Assembly: GCA_946059305.1 (NCBI GenBank)
Contig: CAMGMU010000015.1
Location: 1 to 35,152 of the forward strand
Direction of reading: 5' to 3'
Length of the DNA stretch: 35,152 bases
From: an uncultured Bacteroidales bacterium
GTDB lineage: Bacteria; Bacteroidota; Bacteroidia; Bacteroidales; Paludibacteraceae
Of this stretch, positions 23,405-32,042 are shown piece by piece; position 1 is the stretch's first letter; each line of letters begins with the position of its first letter. Position numbers and translations under genes: made by a program. The notes beneath the pieces are model-generated. The model did no database searches. It saw nothing but the letters and a program-made list of their open reading frames with translations, and had not been told where the DNA came from.

Positions 23405-23483
23405 CGCGGTCTGACATGTCGCCTTGGTAACCAACTATGAAGATGATATGCGCCCAAGGAGCATCAGATGGCTACCGCGTTTT
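23405..23483 (+). promoter_or_regulatory. Long hairpin leader, possible attenuator, before the PCMD-like gene
   Basis: CGCGGT (23405-23410) pairs with ACCGCG (23474-23479), followed at once by TTTT (23480-23483). Inside it, TCTGA-C-ATG pairs with CATCAGA, and CCTTGG (23422-23427) with CCAAGG (23454-23459). The result is an almost continuous stem of about 20 bp around a 26-nt apical loop. Stem plus T-tract, 25 bp before the start codon, suggests conditional termination. No known riboswitch class is recognised. Confidence 0.5.
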
Positions 23484-23508
23484 AGTTCACCTACAATAAC
23501 AAACATTT

Positions 23509-24411
23509 ATGTCAAGAGAACAAAAAGGAATTATCGCTATAGTAATAGCAGTGTTATTAAGCATCGTGTTTGTGGTCTGCACCAGCGCTCAGAATTTTAC
23601 GTTTGAGCATTGGACGAGTAGGCAGGTCAAAGAGTCGCTCCTCTTTGGCGGACAAACCCGTATGCTCTACGATATCAGCGCTCCTTGGACCACCAGCAAC
23701 GTTCATGCGCAAATCATGGGCATCCATAAAGCGGCAGTAAGCGTGTACCCCACCGACCACGATGGCGGCAAAGCATGCATGCTCACCATCGAGCAGGTAG
23801 ATTTTTCGGTGATGGGAGTACCCGTACATGCTATCGCTTCCGGCAGCATCTTCTTAGGCGAAACGATTGAACCTTCCAGCATGAAAGAGGCCAGCGACCC
23901 CATGGTGGTACTTAATATGAACTACGCTTACAGCCAGCGTCCATCTGTGTTGTACTTCGATTATGAGGCGCAGATAGAGCAAAGCAACGTGATTTCTCAG
24001 GCCAACGTGAGCAAACGAGTGAAGCACTATGAAGGACGCGATGGTGCATCGGTTACCCTCCTACTGCAGCGCCGATGGGAGGATGCAGAAGGTCGAATAC
24101 ATGCCGTTCGCATTGCTACTGCATCCGCGCGGTTTTATCAATCCTCTGCCGGATGGGTGAGCAACTATGCGTTGCCCTTGCGATATGGTGATATTCGTAT
24201 GCAGCAAGGATATCAAGACTATGAGGGCATCAATAAGCACGGCTTCATGGCTCGCAACAGCCGAGGGAAGATGGTGGTGATAGAAGAGCATGATTACGAC
24301 CCCGATGCACAGCCTACTCACCTCATTCTGCTCTTCTCCGCCGGATGTCAACCCGTTTATAGCGGCCATGTAGGCAACTGCTTTAAGGTGGATAACGTGA
24401 GGTTATTCTAA
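23509..24411 (+). CDS. Exported PCMD-like (putative carbohydrate metabolism domain) protein
   Basis: 300 residues. Residues 1-28 are a signal peptide or N-anchor (IIAIVIAVLLSIVFVVCTSA). C24 is not in a good lipobox. The mature part, NFTFEHW to GNCFKVDNVRLF, is a predicted beta-sandwich: SGSIFLGE, RPSVLYFDYEA, THLILLFSAGCQPVYSGHVG and the terminal VDNVRLF agree with the PCMD family seen in Bacteroidales surface-glycan loci. That family is thought to be carbohydrate-related, but no catalytic residues are established. It stands alone on the plus strand with its own promoter and hairpin leader, and converges on queA through a shared hairpin. The family assignment is by eye from the C-terminal motif. 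Confidence 0.7.
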   Translation: MSREQKGIIAIVIAVLLSIVFVVCTSAQNFTFEHWTSRQVKESLLFGGQTRMLYDISAPWTTSNVHAQIMGIHKAAVSVYPTDHDGGKACMLTIEQVDFSVMGVPVHAIASGSIFLGETIEPSSMKEASDPMVVLNMNYAYSQRPSVLYFDYEAQIEQSNVISQANVSKRVKHYEGRDGASVTLLLQRRWEDAEGRIHAVRIATASARFYQSSAGWVSNYALPLRYGDIRMQQGYQDYEGINKHGFMARNSRGKMVVIEEHDYDPDAQPTHLILLFSAGCQPVYSGHVGNCFKVDNVRLF

Positions 24412-24450
24412 CATATATCCCCATTGCTCATCAGCAATGGGGATATATGT
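24411..24450. terminator. Bidirectional hairpin between convergent genes, containing both stop-codon ends
   Basis: ACATATATCCCCATTGCT (24411-24428) and AGCAATGGGGATATATGT (24433-24450) form a perfect 18-bp stem with a 4-nt loop. Base 24411 is the last base of the plus-strand gene's TAA; base 24450 is the last base of queA's TAA on the minus strand. No clear T-run follows on either strand, so it may act as an mRNA 3'-end stabiliser as well as a terminator. Confidence 0.75.
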
Positions 24451-25562
24451 TAATCTACCACCAACATGGCATCACCGTAGTCTCCGAATCGGTAACCCTC
24501 CTTTACTGCAATGCGGTAGGCTTGCATGGTGTTTTCAAAACCGGCAAAAGCTGCTACCATCATCAGCTGCGAAGATTTGGGGCGGTATAAGTTTACGAAA
24601 AACGCATTGCAAACCGAGAAGTCATACGGCGGACAGATGAACTTATTCGTCCAGCCACTATAGGGCGTAATCTGCCCCTGCGTGCCGCATATCGTCTCGA
24701 GCGCACGCATGATTTCCGTACCTACTGCGCATACGCAATGTCCTCCAGCATGCGCTTTCTCTACAGCATCTGCCGTTTCCTTAGGAATGATAAACTGCTC
24801 TGAGTCCATCTTGTTTTTCGATAGATCCTCTACGTCGATGTCTTTGAAGTTACCAAGACTCATATGTGAAGTCATGAAGGCGGTTTCGATGCCGCGAATC
24901 TCCATGCGCTTGAGCGTGGTTTTAGAGAAATGCAGGCAAGCTGCAGGGGCCGCTACTGCGCCAATCTTAGTAGCAAACACCGACTGGTAGCGCTCCTCAT
25001 CTTCTTTGCGAAGCGCAGCTATCTCTTCGTCGCGCTGCTTGCGAGCTTCTTCGTCAGTCTCGTTGTTGGCCCAATTGCGCTTGATATACTTAGGCAGCGG
25101 CGTTTCACCTAAAGCATAGAGCCGCTCTACGAACTCATCGTTATCGTAATCCGTAAGGAAACGGAGCGTGCGGCCGCGAGAGGTGGTGTTGTCTATCACC
25201 TCCGCTACAATCGTGTCGTCGGTCCCGAAATAGAGTTTATTGCCTATACGAATCTTCCGTGCAGGGTCAACCAGCACGTCCCAATAGCGGCTCTGATGGT
25301 TGAGCTCGCGCAGCAGGAACACCTCAATCAGCGCATTGGTTTTCTCTTTTGTGGCATATAGGCGAGCCGGGAAAACGCGGGTGTCATTGAAGAGAAAGAG
25401 GTCACCCTCATCAAAATACTGCACGAGATCGGGGATGAACTTATGTTCTACTTCGCCTGTTTTGCGGTGCAGTACGAGCAAGCGCGCATCATCGCGATAG
25501 CGAGAAGGATGTTGCGCCAGCAATTCTGAGGGTAAGTTGAAATTAAACTGTGATAACTTCAT
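24450..25562 (-). CDS. queA: S-adenosylmethionine:tRNA ribosyltransferase-isomerase
   Basis: 370 residues, close to the usual 340-360. QueA transfers and rearranges the ribosyl group of S-adenosylmethionine onto preQ1 in tRNA, giving epoxyqueuosine at wobble position 34 of GUN-anticodon tRNAs. Conserved parts are visible: the N-terminal MKLSQFNFNLPSELLAQHPS, then ARLLVLHR, FNDTRVFPARL, AAPAACLHFS, MSLGNFKDIDVEDL, and the C-terminal SSQLMMVAAFAGF and YRFGDYGDAMLVVD. Compared with proteobacterial enzymes, residues about 140-175 carry a charged insert (NETDEEARKQRDEEIAALRK) seen in Bacteroidota versions. It is the last gene of the ftsX-DUF3098-uppP-truB-queA run, 55 bp after truB, and shares a hairpin with the convergent neighbour. 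Confidence 0.96.
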   Translation of the reverse strand: MKLSQFNFNLPSELLAQHPSRYRDDARLLVLHRKTGEVEHKFIPDLVQYFDEGDLFLFNDTRVFPARLYATKEKTNALIEVFLLRELNHQSRYWDVLVDPARKIRIGNKLYFGTDDTIVAEVIDNTTSRGRTLRFLTDYDNDEFVERLYALGETPLPKYIKRNWANNETDEEARKQRDEEIAALRKEDEERYQSVFATKIGAVAAPAACLHFSKTTLKRMEIRGIETAFMTSHMSLGNFKDIDVEDLSKNKMDSEQFIIPKETADAVEKAHAGGHCVCAVGTEIMRALETICGTQGQITPYSGWTNKFICPPYDFSVCNAFFVNLYRPKSSQLMMVAAFAGFENTMQAYRIAVKEGYRFGDYGDAMLVVD

Positions 25563-25617
25563 ATCGTTGTGTTCGTAAACTTGAATTTATGTGAATGGGA
25601 TTCTTAAGAAATCCTCC

Positions 25618-26346
25618 TTATTGTTCGTTATTGCAGGTGGTATCGTTCATCGTAATCGGGATCATCGGAAGCGCCTCTTCAAACTGCTCAAGGGTCATGC
25701 AGTCTTCGAGTCGCACGTTGCCTACGCGGGTTCGGCAAAGTGCAATCAAGTGCGCGCCCGAAGCGAGCGCTTCGCCGATATCGCGCGCCAGCGCCCGGAT
25801 ATACGTGCCTTTAGAGCATACCACCCGTATCTCCAGTTGCATAGTTTCCTCGCTAAACCGAAGCACCTCCAGCTCATCTATCACCAGCAGTTTGGGTTTG
25901 ATCTCCACCTCTTCGCCTTTGCGCGCGTATTCGTAAGCTCTTTTGCCATCTATCTTCACCGCAGAGAACACCGGCGGCACTTGCCATATCTCACCGCGGA
26001 AACGCGTCAGCACCTCGTCGATTAGCGCGCGAGTGATATGCCCCGTGGGGTAGGTCCGATCGATGGGTTTCTCCAAATCAAATGAGGGAGTGGTGGCACC
26101 AAGTTGAAGCACAGCTACATACTCTTTCGTATGCTTCTGCAGCTCGTCGATAAGCTTCGTTTTCCTTCCCGTACATACCACCACCACGCCGGTGGCTAAG
26201 GGGTCGAGCGTGCCCGTATGCCCCACCTTCAGTTTCTTGATTCCTAACCGATGGCAGAGCAACCAACGCACCTTGCCGCAGACGTCAAACGAGGTCTTCT
26301 TCAAGGGTTTATTGATATAGATAATCTCGCCTTCCTGAAAATTCAT
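25618..26346 (-). CDS. truB: tRNA pseudouridine(55) synthase
   Basis: 242 residues. TruB isomerises U55 in the T-loop of elongator tRNAs. The catalytic aspartate is D48 in GHTGTLDPLATG (42-53). Other family motifs present are YINKPLKKTSFDVCGKVRW (near the N-terminus), TKEYVAVLQLGATTPSFD, QVPPVFSAVKIDGKRAYEYA and VVCSKGTYIRALARDIGE. The C-terminal PUA domain of E. coli TruB is absent or minimal; this is a short form, common in Bacteroidota. The gene lies 15 bp after uppP and 55 bp before queA, so co-transcription is likely. Confidence 0.96.
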   Translation of the reverse strand: MNFQEGEIIYINKPLKKTSFDVCGKVRWLLCHRLGIKKLKVGHTGTLDPLATGVVVVCTGRKTKLIDELQKHTKEYVAVLQLGATTPSFDLEKPIDRTYPTGHITRALIDEVLTRFRGEIWQVPPVFSAVKIDGKRAYEYARKGEEVEIKPKLLVIDELEVLRFSEETMQLEIRVVCSKGTYIRALARDIGEALASGAHLIALCRTRVGNVRLEDCMTLEQFEEALPMIPITMNDTTCNNEQ

Positions 26347-26361
26347 ATAGTGAGCCGGTTA

Positions 26362-27192
26362 TTAGTGGCAGAGTTGCCAAATGATAGCCAGCGCACCGGC
26401 TGCGAGACAGTAGATTGCGAAATACGTCAGTTTCTGACGGCGCACGATGCCAATCATCCATTTGCAAGCAGCTGCTCCAGAAGCGAAAGCCGCCAGGAAA
26501 CCCACTACCATTGGCAACCATCCGAGCTCCACAACGAGCTCGCCCTTCAGCAAATCAAGCGTATCGAGCAGGGCTTCACCTAACACCGGAATAAGCACCA
26601 TTAGGAAGGAGAACTGCGCCATCGCACTTTTCTTTACACCACAGAGCAGACCCGTTGAGATAGTGCTGCCACTGCGGCTCAAACCCGGTAATACGGCTAT
26701 CGCCTGCGCTATACCGATAATAAAGGCATCTTTATATGTTACTTCATGCCCTACTTCTGCACCGTCTGTCTGCTTGCGCATGCGCTGTTTGGTGAGATAC
26801 TCCGAGAGAAATAGCAGCGTAGAGGTAATAAGCAGGCAGATGCCTACAAGAAGCAGGCCATTCCCAAAAAAATTCTCAACCTCTTCCTTGAAAAACATAC
26901 CTACGATAAACACCGGTATGCAACTTACCAGAATCTTAGCTACATAATCTTTCTCAGCGTTCCATTTCGTTGTGGTAAACGTGCCCTTAAAGAGCTGGGC
27001 CACTTCGTGCCAGAGCACCAGCAAGGTGCTCAGTACTGTAGCTACATGGAGCACTACCGTAAAAATAAGATTCTCTTCTGTGGCCGTACCAAGGATGGCA
27101 TGACCAATCTCCAGGTGACCACTGCTGCTCACCGGCAAAAATTCCGTAAGGCCCTGTATCAGACCTAATATCAATGCTTCAAACCAAGTCAT
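26362..27192 (-). CDS. uppP: Undecaprenyl-diphosphate phosphatase
   Basis: 276 residues, the usual size for UppP/BacA. It is an integral membrane enzyme that dephosphorylates undecaprenyl diphosphate so the lipid carrier can be reused for peptidoglycan and O-antigen synthesis. The Q/E-x-x-x-E motif is Q13-GLT-E17, inside [20 protein letters not shown]. The second motif is PGLSRSGST at 169-177, with arginine R173. Multiple hydrophobic segments fit the known topology. It sits between DUF3098 and truB. Confidence 0.96.
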   Translation of the reverse strand: MTWFEALILGLIQGLTEFLPVSSSGHLEIGHAILGTATEENLIFTVVLHVATVLSTLLVLWHEVAQLFKGTFTTTKWNAEKDYVAKILVSCIPVFIVGMFFKEEVENFFGNGLLLVGICLLITSTLLFLSEYLTKQRMRKQTDGAEVGHEVTYKDAFIIGIAQAIAVLPGLSRSGSTISTGLLCGVKKSAMAQFSFLMVLIPVLGEALLDTLDLLKGELVVELGWLPMVVGFLAAFASGAAACKWMIGIVRRQKLTYFAIYCLAAGALAIIWQLCH

Positions 27193-27259
27193 AGTATGTT
27201 GCCCAAAGGGCTAATCAATTTTTCTACAATCATTTGCAGGGTACACGCACCTGCCGTTC

Positions 27260-27469
27260 TTATTTTTTCTTAAATAAAATAGCCCCAATCATCATTACGA
27301 AGCCAAACAATGCCATCATCGGGCCTACATGTATGCGGCGCACGGAGAAGATGTCTGGGTTATACGTTGCACCACTCGGTTCGCCGACCATCAGTGCGAA
27401 ACCAATCACAATAATCAAAAAAGAAACAGCAATCAATATCAGATTGATTTTTGGGAGATTATAGCGCAT
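27260..27469 (-). CDS. DUF3098 small membrane protein
   Basis: 69 residues with two hydrophobic helices: about 9-31 (INLILIAVSFLIIVIGFALM) and 46-66 (HVGPMMALFGFVMMIGAILF), with a conserved-looking middle (GEPSGATYNPDIFSVRRI). Size, motif and position between ftsX and uppP match the DUF3098 family of Bacteroidota. Function is unknown. The constant location suggests a link to FtsX or envelope growth, which is inference. The C-terminus is basic (KKK). Confidence 0.9.
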   Translation of the reverse strand: MRYNLPKINLILIAVSFLIIVIGFALMVGEPSGATYNPDIFSVRRIHVGPMMALFGFVMMIGAILFKKK

Positions 27470-27580
27470 AGTCTGTTTTGTTGTTTATGAAATGTTCAAC
27501 TTAATGTTTATTCTTATTTCTGAATCATCGTTTTATGAGTGATCAACTCACTATTTCTTCATCTGTTACTCTTAGCCGGC

Positions 27581-28447
27581 TCAAATGAAATACAAATCAT
27601 CGACTCTCATGCGGATATATCGGTTTACGGCAAACACTGCAGAGAAGAACGTAATCAGTAATCCTGCTACTATAACCACCGCTGCAATAAGGCCAATATT
27701 CGTCCATTGGATGGGGAATAGCCAAAACCCGAAGCGGTAGAAGGCAAGATATACGACTCCAGCAATCATGAGCAGAGCCATGATGGCAGCAATAAAGCCC
27801 ATCATCAAGCTGCGTTTCACTATCGGCCCCTTAATAATCCAAGGCGTTGCGCCTACAAGCTTCATCGTGTGGATGAGGAATCGGCGGGAATAGACTGTGA
27901 GGCGGATTGTATTGACAATCAGTACAATGGAGATAAGTAAAAGCACAGCCGCTGCGATAAGCATCACCATGGAGATGGTGCCTACATTTTGACTGAAGAA
28001 GCCTACTACCACGCGTGGATAAGTAACCTGCTCCACGAAGGGGTAGTTGCTCAGGAGCTGCACGGCTTGAGCGAGACTGTCTGCATCTACGTAATCAGCT
28101 GCTACCTTCACCTCAATAGCCGCGCGGATGGGATTATAGCCCAAGAAGAGGGTTGGGTCTTCACCCAATTCACGGATATGCTGCTGCAGAGCCTCTTCTT
28201 TTGACACATAGGATTGCGACTTGCAAAACGGAGCGGCATCGAGTATGGAAGCAAGTCGGAGCGAGTCTGCAGATGAGGTGCTGTCAGAGAGCACTACCGT
28301 AAGAGTAGTAGATTCTTTCACCTCCCTAAGCAGATGCTGCGCGCTCAAGCCCAACACACATTCCAATCCTACGAGGAAAAGCACCAAAGCCACTGATATT
28401 GTGGCAGTTAGGTAGGTGTTAAAAAAGCGATGTGTACGTTGCTGCAT
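27581..28447 (-). CDS. ftsX: Cell division protein FtsX
   Basis: 288 residues with the FtsX/permease layout: a first transmembrane helix at about 14-36 (ISVALVLFLVGLECVLGL), an extracytoplasmic domain of about 120 residues (ESTTLTVVLSD to PRVVVGFFSQN), then three more helices (MLIAAAVLLLISIVLIVNTI; GFIAAIMALLMIAGVVYLAF; LIAAVVIVAGLLITFFSAVF). The sequence YSRRFLIHTMKLVGATPWII before the third helix is typical of the FtsX coupling region. FtsX pairs with the ATPase FtsE (not in this window) and controls peptidoglycan hydrolases at the septum. It follows the gld operon after a hairpin and is 111 bp from DUF3098. Confidence 0.93.
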   Translation of the reverse strand: MQQRTHRFFNTYLTATISVALVLFLVGLECVLGLSAQHLLREVKESTTLTVVLSDSTSSADSLRLASILDAAPFCKSQSYVSKEEALQQHIRELGEDPTLFLGYNPIRAAIEVKVAADYVDADSLAQAVQLLSNYPFVEQVTYPRVVVGFFSQNVGTISMVMLIAAAVLLLISIVLIVNTIRLTVYSRRFLIHTMKLVGATPWIIKGPIVKRSLMMGFIAAIMALLMIAGVVYLAFYRFGFWLFPIQWTNIGLIAAVVIVAGLLITFFSAVFAVNRYIRMRVDDLYFI

Positions 28448-28460
28448 AAGCTTTCACATT

Positions 28461-28505
28461 TACATATCAAGAGACGCGAACCATAAATCCGCGTCCCTTG
28501 ATGTA
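28461..28505 (-). terminator. Probable terminator after gldN
   Basis: TACATATCAAGAGACGCG (28461-28478) pairs with CGCGTCCCTTGATGTA (28490-28505) apart from a 2-nt bulge and one mismatch. The loop is 11 nt. It lies 12 bp past the gldN stop and just before ftsX. No strong U-tract follows on the minus strand. It probably separates the T9SS operon from the division cluster. Confidence 0.6.
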
Positions 28506-28516
28506 TTTAAGAGATA

Positions 28517-29476
28517 TTAGTATTCCCAAAGATCAAGCTCAAAGGTCATCAGTTCATTTTCAATGCGCTGTTGCTCTTTCTTCAGCTCTCGCTCGATGAG
28601 GGCCTTATCCTCCTGCTCATCGTGACCGCGAGTAGCGGCTTCTGCAAGCATGCGATCATACATGTTGCTGTCGCCTATGATATAAGAGGTGTAAAGCTTC
28701 TGGGCGAAGAACTGCTCGAAGGTGACGCGTTTGGAGTCGTTGCTCTGAGGAATCATGTACTGCCGAGCCATATAAGGGCGGAAATCATCGTACACTACCC
28801 AGAAGCGAAGCGACTGATACAATGCATCAGTGATAGGTGTATCTTCGCCTTCAATATCTTCCGAACTCATCGGAGCAATTGCAATAATCTTGCTGAAAAG
28901 GCGGGAATAATGCTTATCGAAGAACACTACTTCCAGAATCATGAACTTGAGCTGATTGCGCACATACTGCTGATACATGTAGTCGTTAAACGACATCTTA
29001 TCCGAAACAGAGTCATAATGGATAAGCATGTAGTCAGAGGTGGCAATGTCGCCGTCAGAGATGCCCTCTCGGTCGGTGTTTAAGAGACCGGGGATTTGGT
29101 CCTTGGCCAAAGGCGTCTCAAGACGCGGCTTGATATCGCCCGGCTCTTGCGATTTCTCATATACAGGCATACCATCTACGATGGCATCCAGCATCACCTT
29201 AAAGAGGTTACGATACTTCGGATCTGAGGATGTTACCGGGAAATACAACTGATAGTTCTGCTTATAGCGCATGTCAATCACGCGATAGATAAGGCGCGAC
29301 CAAACTATGTCCTCCGTGCGATGGAATACAGAAGCAAGCGTGTCTGAAGCCTCATCCAATTCTTGCGTTTCCAAGCGGATTGTGCCGTTCTGATTAAAGA
29401 ACGAATTAATTTGATGCTGCGCATTCGCGGTGATGATACCTGCAAATATTAGCACAATAATAAATAGTTTCTTCAT
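28517..29476 (-). CDS. gldN: T9SS ring protein GldN/PorN
   Basis: 319 residues with a signal peptide (MKKLFIIVLIFAGIITANA). GldN/PorN is a periplasmic protein that forms rings with the lipoprotein GldK/PorK at the outer membrane and contacts GldM/PorM. Family-like motifs: EDIVWSRLIYRVIDMRYKQN, NYQLYFPVTSSDPKYRNLF, DYMLIHYDSVSDKMSFNDYM, VRNQLKFMILEVVFFDKHYS and RFWVVYDDFRPYMARQ. The C-terminal 50 residues are charged and helical. It is the last gene of the run porP-gldK-gldL-gldM-gldN, 15 bp after gldM. No second gldN-like copy (gldO) is present in the window. Confidence 0.95.
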   Translation of the reverse strand: MKKLFIIVLIFAGIITANAQHQINSFFNQNGTIRLETQELDEASDTLASVFHRTEDIVWSRLIYRVIDMRYKQNYQLYFPVTSSDPKYRNLFKVMLDAIVDGMPVYEKSQEPGDIKPRLETPLAKDQIPGLLNTDREGISDGDIATSDYMLIHYDSVSDKMSFNDYMYQQYVRNQLKFMILEVVFFDKHYSRLFSKIIAIAPMSSEDIEGEDTPITDALYQSLRFWVVYDDFRPYMARQYMIPQSNDSKRVTFEQFFAQKLYTSYIIGDSNMYDRMLAEAATRGHDEQEDKALIERELKKEQQRIENELMTFELDLWEY

Positions 29477-29491
29477 ATTTCAAGTGTTACA

Positions 29492-31096
29492 TTAGTTCAA
29501 CTCGAGAGGCAAAGCACGGAGCGTAACGGTTGCGCCATCTGGGCCGACTGCCTTGATGTAGCGAATCGTAACCATGTTTCCGGCTTTAAGCTTCTTGATA
29601 GCATCAAGGGTCTTGCCGTTGAATTTATCGCCCTGGTTTTGGATTTCAGTACCCGAAGGCAGTTTTACGGCGAAGCCAGTGATCTTAAACTTAGCTTGAA
29701 TCAAGCCGTCAGGACCATAGGATGCCTCGATACGTGCGTTGCTGTTGATGAGATCAGCACGGGTAATCTTGCCGGTCTCACCCTTGGCTTCGCCACCGAG
29801 CATGAAGTAAGCATCCGGACGAGGAAGCTGCTTCACGCGATATTCCTGTTTACCCATAGATACCATTCGACCATCTACTTCTGCAAGTACCTCGATTACG
29901 GCCGTTGCTCCGCTTGAAGGTTTGATGATCCATAGGTTACCATTCTTCGTTACACTGGCGCCTGCGCACTGCACACGAATCTTATCAGCACTTACACCCG
30001 GTACAGATACCGAGAACGGGTTGTCGTAACCGCGATACATGATGTTAAGGTCCGTATTCGAGATGGTTGCCGAAGGCGCACCTACGGTGTATTGGCCCTG
30101 GAACTGATAGTGGGTTGTATCGTCGCCGATAAGCATGTAGCCAGTATATGACTTAGGACCTACGCCGCTGGCTGCCACTTCATATACACCATCGAAAATC
30201 TCCTGACCATTGATGAATACACGCGGAACCTGGTTGGTATCAATCATTGCCGAAGCAATCTTTGCGCGATAGCGCTGACCAGCCATAATATATTCGCCGT
30301 TGGTAGGGATAACGATAGGCGTAACTTGGTTAACCACGAAGTCGGACTCACCCGTCTGTGCATAGATGAAAGCAATGAGGTCGTTCTCTGCCATACGAAC
30401 GTCGTTTTGATATTTCGTAAGCATAGCAATCACGGCATCAGCAGGCATCTCAGAGAAAGTAGAGAGCTCCCATGCGATGGTTTCGGACTCTTCGTTTTCT
30501 ACATCATCAGTAGAGAAGAGGCTCTTAAACATCTCCTCTTTCTGCTCCCAAGCATGACGGAATTTGGGGTCGTCCATACGCTTGAGTACGCATTCCGAAG
30601 TAGGAGTAGTCATGTAGTCGCAGTATGCGTTCATCTTTTGCTTAAACGTCTCAGCGCGAGATAAGCCTGTCTCCGGATCTGTCTCGGTGATAGCATACTG
30701 GTGCGGCTTATTGGTGTCGCTACCGCCCTTGAGCTTATCCGGCATCTTATCATATTGAGCGCCGTCAACCATATTGGCGATATCGAGTTTGAAGTTCTCA
30801 ATATAGTTATAGAAGCGGTCTGACTCTGCCTGAATATTCTGAGCAGCGATATACCATTCGCCGTATTTCTTTTTGCTGGCCTCGTCTTTGTTATAGGCCA
30901 CTGCAAACATCTCCATTACGTCTGCCGTACGAACCTCGGAAGATTTGATGGAGGATTCCATGGAATGACGTAACTTCGTGAATCCGTTCAGAATGTCGGC
31001 CGATACATTGAGGGCCAACATTGCCGTAAGGATCAGGTACATCATACCAATCATTTTTTGTCTCGGGGTTTCCGGACAGTTTTTTGCTCCACCCAT
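29492..31096 (-). CDS. gldM: T9SS/gliding motor shaft protein GldM/PorM
   Basis: 534 residues. One transmembrane helix near the N-terminus (about 14-34, MIGMMYLILTAMLALNVSAD) follows the typical start MGGAKNCPETPRQK. The rest is periplasmic: a helical region (about 60-240), then beta domains (NGEYIMAGQRYRAKIASAMI; SVPGVSADKIRVQCAGASVT; LPRPDAYFMLGGEAKGETGK). GldM dimers form a long shaft that carries motion from the GldLM inner-membrane motor to the GldKN ring. It lies 70 bp after gldL and 15 bp before gldN. Confidence 0.96.
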   Translation of the reverse strand: MGGAKNCPETPRQKMIGMMYLILTAMLALNVSADILNGFTKLRHSMESSIKSSEVRTADVMEMFAVAYNKDEASKKKYGEWYIAAQNIQAESDRFYNYIENFKLDIANMVDGAQYDKMPDKLKGGSDTNKPHQYAITETDPETGLSRAETFKQKMNAYCDYMTTPTSECVLKRMDDPKFRHAWEQKEEMFKSLFSTDDVENEESETIAWELSTFSEMPADAVIAMLTKYQNDVRMAENDLIAFIYAQTGESDFVVNQVTPIVIPTNGEYIMAGQRYRAKIASAMIDTNQVPRVFINGQEIFDGVYEVAASGVGPKSYTGYMLIGDDTTHYQFQGQYTVGAPSATISNTDLNIMYRGYDNPFSVSVPGVSADKIRVQCAGASVTKNGNLWIIKPSSGATAVIEVLAEVDGRMVSMGKQEYRVKQLPRPDAYFMLGGEAKGETGKITRADLINSNARIEASYGPDGLIQAKFKITGFAVKLPSGTEIQNQGDKFNGKTLDAIKKLKAGNMVTIRYIKAVGPDGATVTLRALPLELN

Positions 31097-31166
31097 ACTT
31101 AATTATATGTTTATTAGTGAAATAAAAATGGTTCAACAAAATGTAACTATATAATATATATATGGA

Positions 31167-31988
31167 TTACGCGAGCGCGCTAAGCATATTGCCATATACC
31201 TTATTGAGGTCAGCTACCTGCTTCTGGAGCTGCTCCTGAGCAGCAGCATACGCCTTGCCTGCTTCTACTGCTTGTGCCTGAATTTGAGCCAGCTTCTCTG
31301 CTTCAGCAGCACCGGTCTGCGCAGCCTTAAGGCTGATCTCATAAGCAGCATTTACGGCAGCAAGATTAGCTTTTACGTTAGCCGATACCTGCGCAGCAGC
31401 CTCGGAGTTTGCCTGCAGTTTCTCAGCTGCAGCAGCAGCCTTGTCATAGGAAGCACCCAATTTCTCTACGTTTTCTGCCACATAAGCTTGCGAGCCTGCA
31501 AACTTATCAGCAGCTGCGGCAGCTGCCTGAAGTTTCTCAGAAAGTTTATTGCTACCCTCTGCAAGTTTGCCCAATTCTGCAAGGCTATTAGCAGTAGATG
31601 CTACGTTAGCAATACTGTCTTTGAGTGCCTTTACGTCTTTCTCCTCAAGTGCGGGAACACCATTGTTTTGAGGTGCGTTAGCTGCGCCAGCAAGGAGTTC
31701 TGCAAACGGAGCTTCTTCATGGCCAATGAGTTTCGGGAAGTAGTTTTCCCAATTATATACAGCATGCGGTTTTTCGAAGATACCAAGGGTGAAGAGGAAC
31801 GACTCCGTACACATACCTATGGTAAGAATGTAGCCGGCACCCGGCCAGTGCATAATCTTAAAGAGCGCACCGATAATTACGACAGCTGCACCCAAGCTGT
31901 AAATGATGTTTACTGCATAAGCATTGCTTGCATACCATGCCACTACTTTGTCCCAACCTTTCTGGTTGCCTTTCTGATTTTTAGCCAT
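31167..31988 (-). CDS. gldL: T9SS/gliding motor stator protein GldL/PorL
   Basis: 273 residues. Two adjacent transmembrane helices, about 23-43 (AYAVNIIYSLGAAVVIIGAL) and 51-71, are joined by KIMHWPG. The second holds E62 in TIGMCTESFLF, a candidate for the membrane-embedded protonatable glutamate that the GldLM proton-driven motor needs. A cytoplasmic part follows: a linker with NWENYFPKLIGHEE, then about 150 residues of Ala-rich coiled coil (SEKLQAAAAAADKFAGSQAY, AAEKLQANSEAAAQVSANVK). With GldM it converts proton-motive force to rotation for secretion. It is 54 bp after gldK. Confidence 0.96.
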   Translation of the reverse strand: MAKNQKGNQKGWDKVVAWYASNAYAVNIIYSLGAAVVIIGALFKIMHWPGAGYILTIGMCTESFLFTLGIFEKPHAVYNWENYFPKLIGHEEAPFAELLAGAANAPQNNGVPALEEKDVKALKDSIANVASTANSLAELGKLAEGSNKLSEKLQAAAAAADKFAGSQAYVAENVEKLGASYDKAAAAAEKLQANSEAAAQVSANVKANLAAVNAAYEISLKAAQTGAAEAEKLAQIQAQAVEAGKAYAAAQEQLQKQVADLNKVYGNMLSALA

Positions 31989-32042
31989 AATTTTTCTGAC
32001 TTAATTTTCCAAATATTATTAATTATTGTTGTTCTGAAGAAA

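Noticed and set aside
23424..23606. Plus-strand frame of 60 codons overlapping the PCMD-like gene start
   Set aside because: It runs through the leader hairpin and into the real gene in another frame, with no motif.
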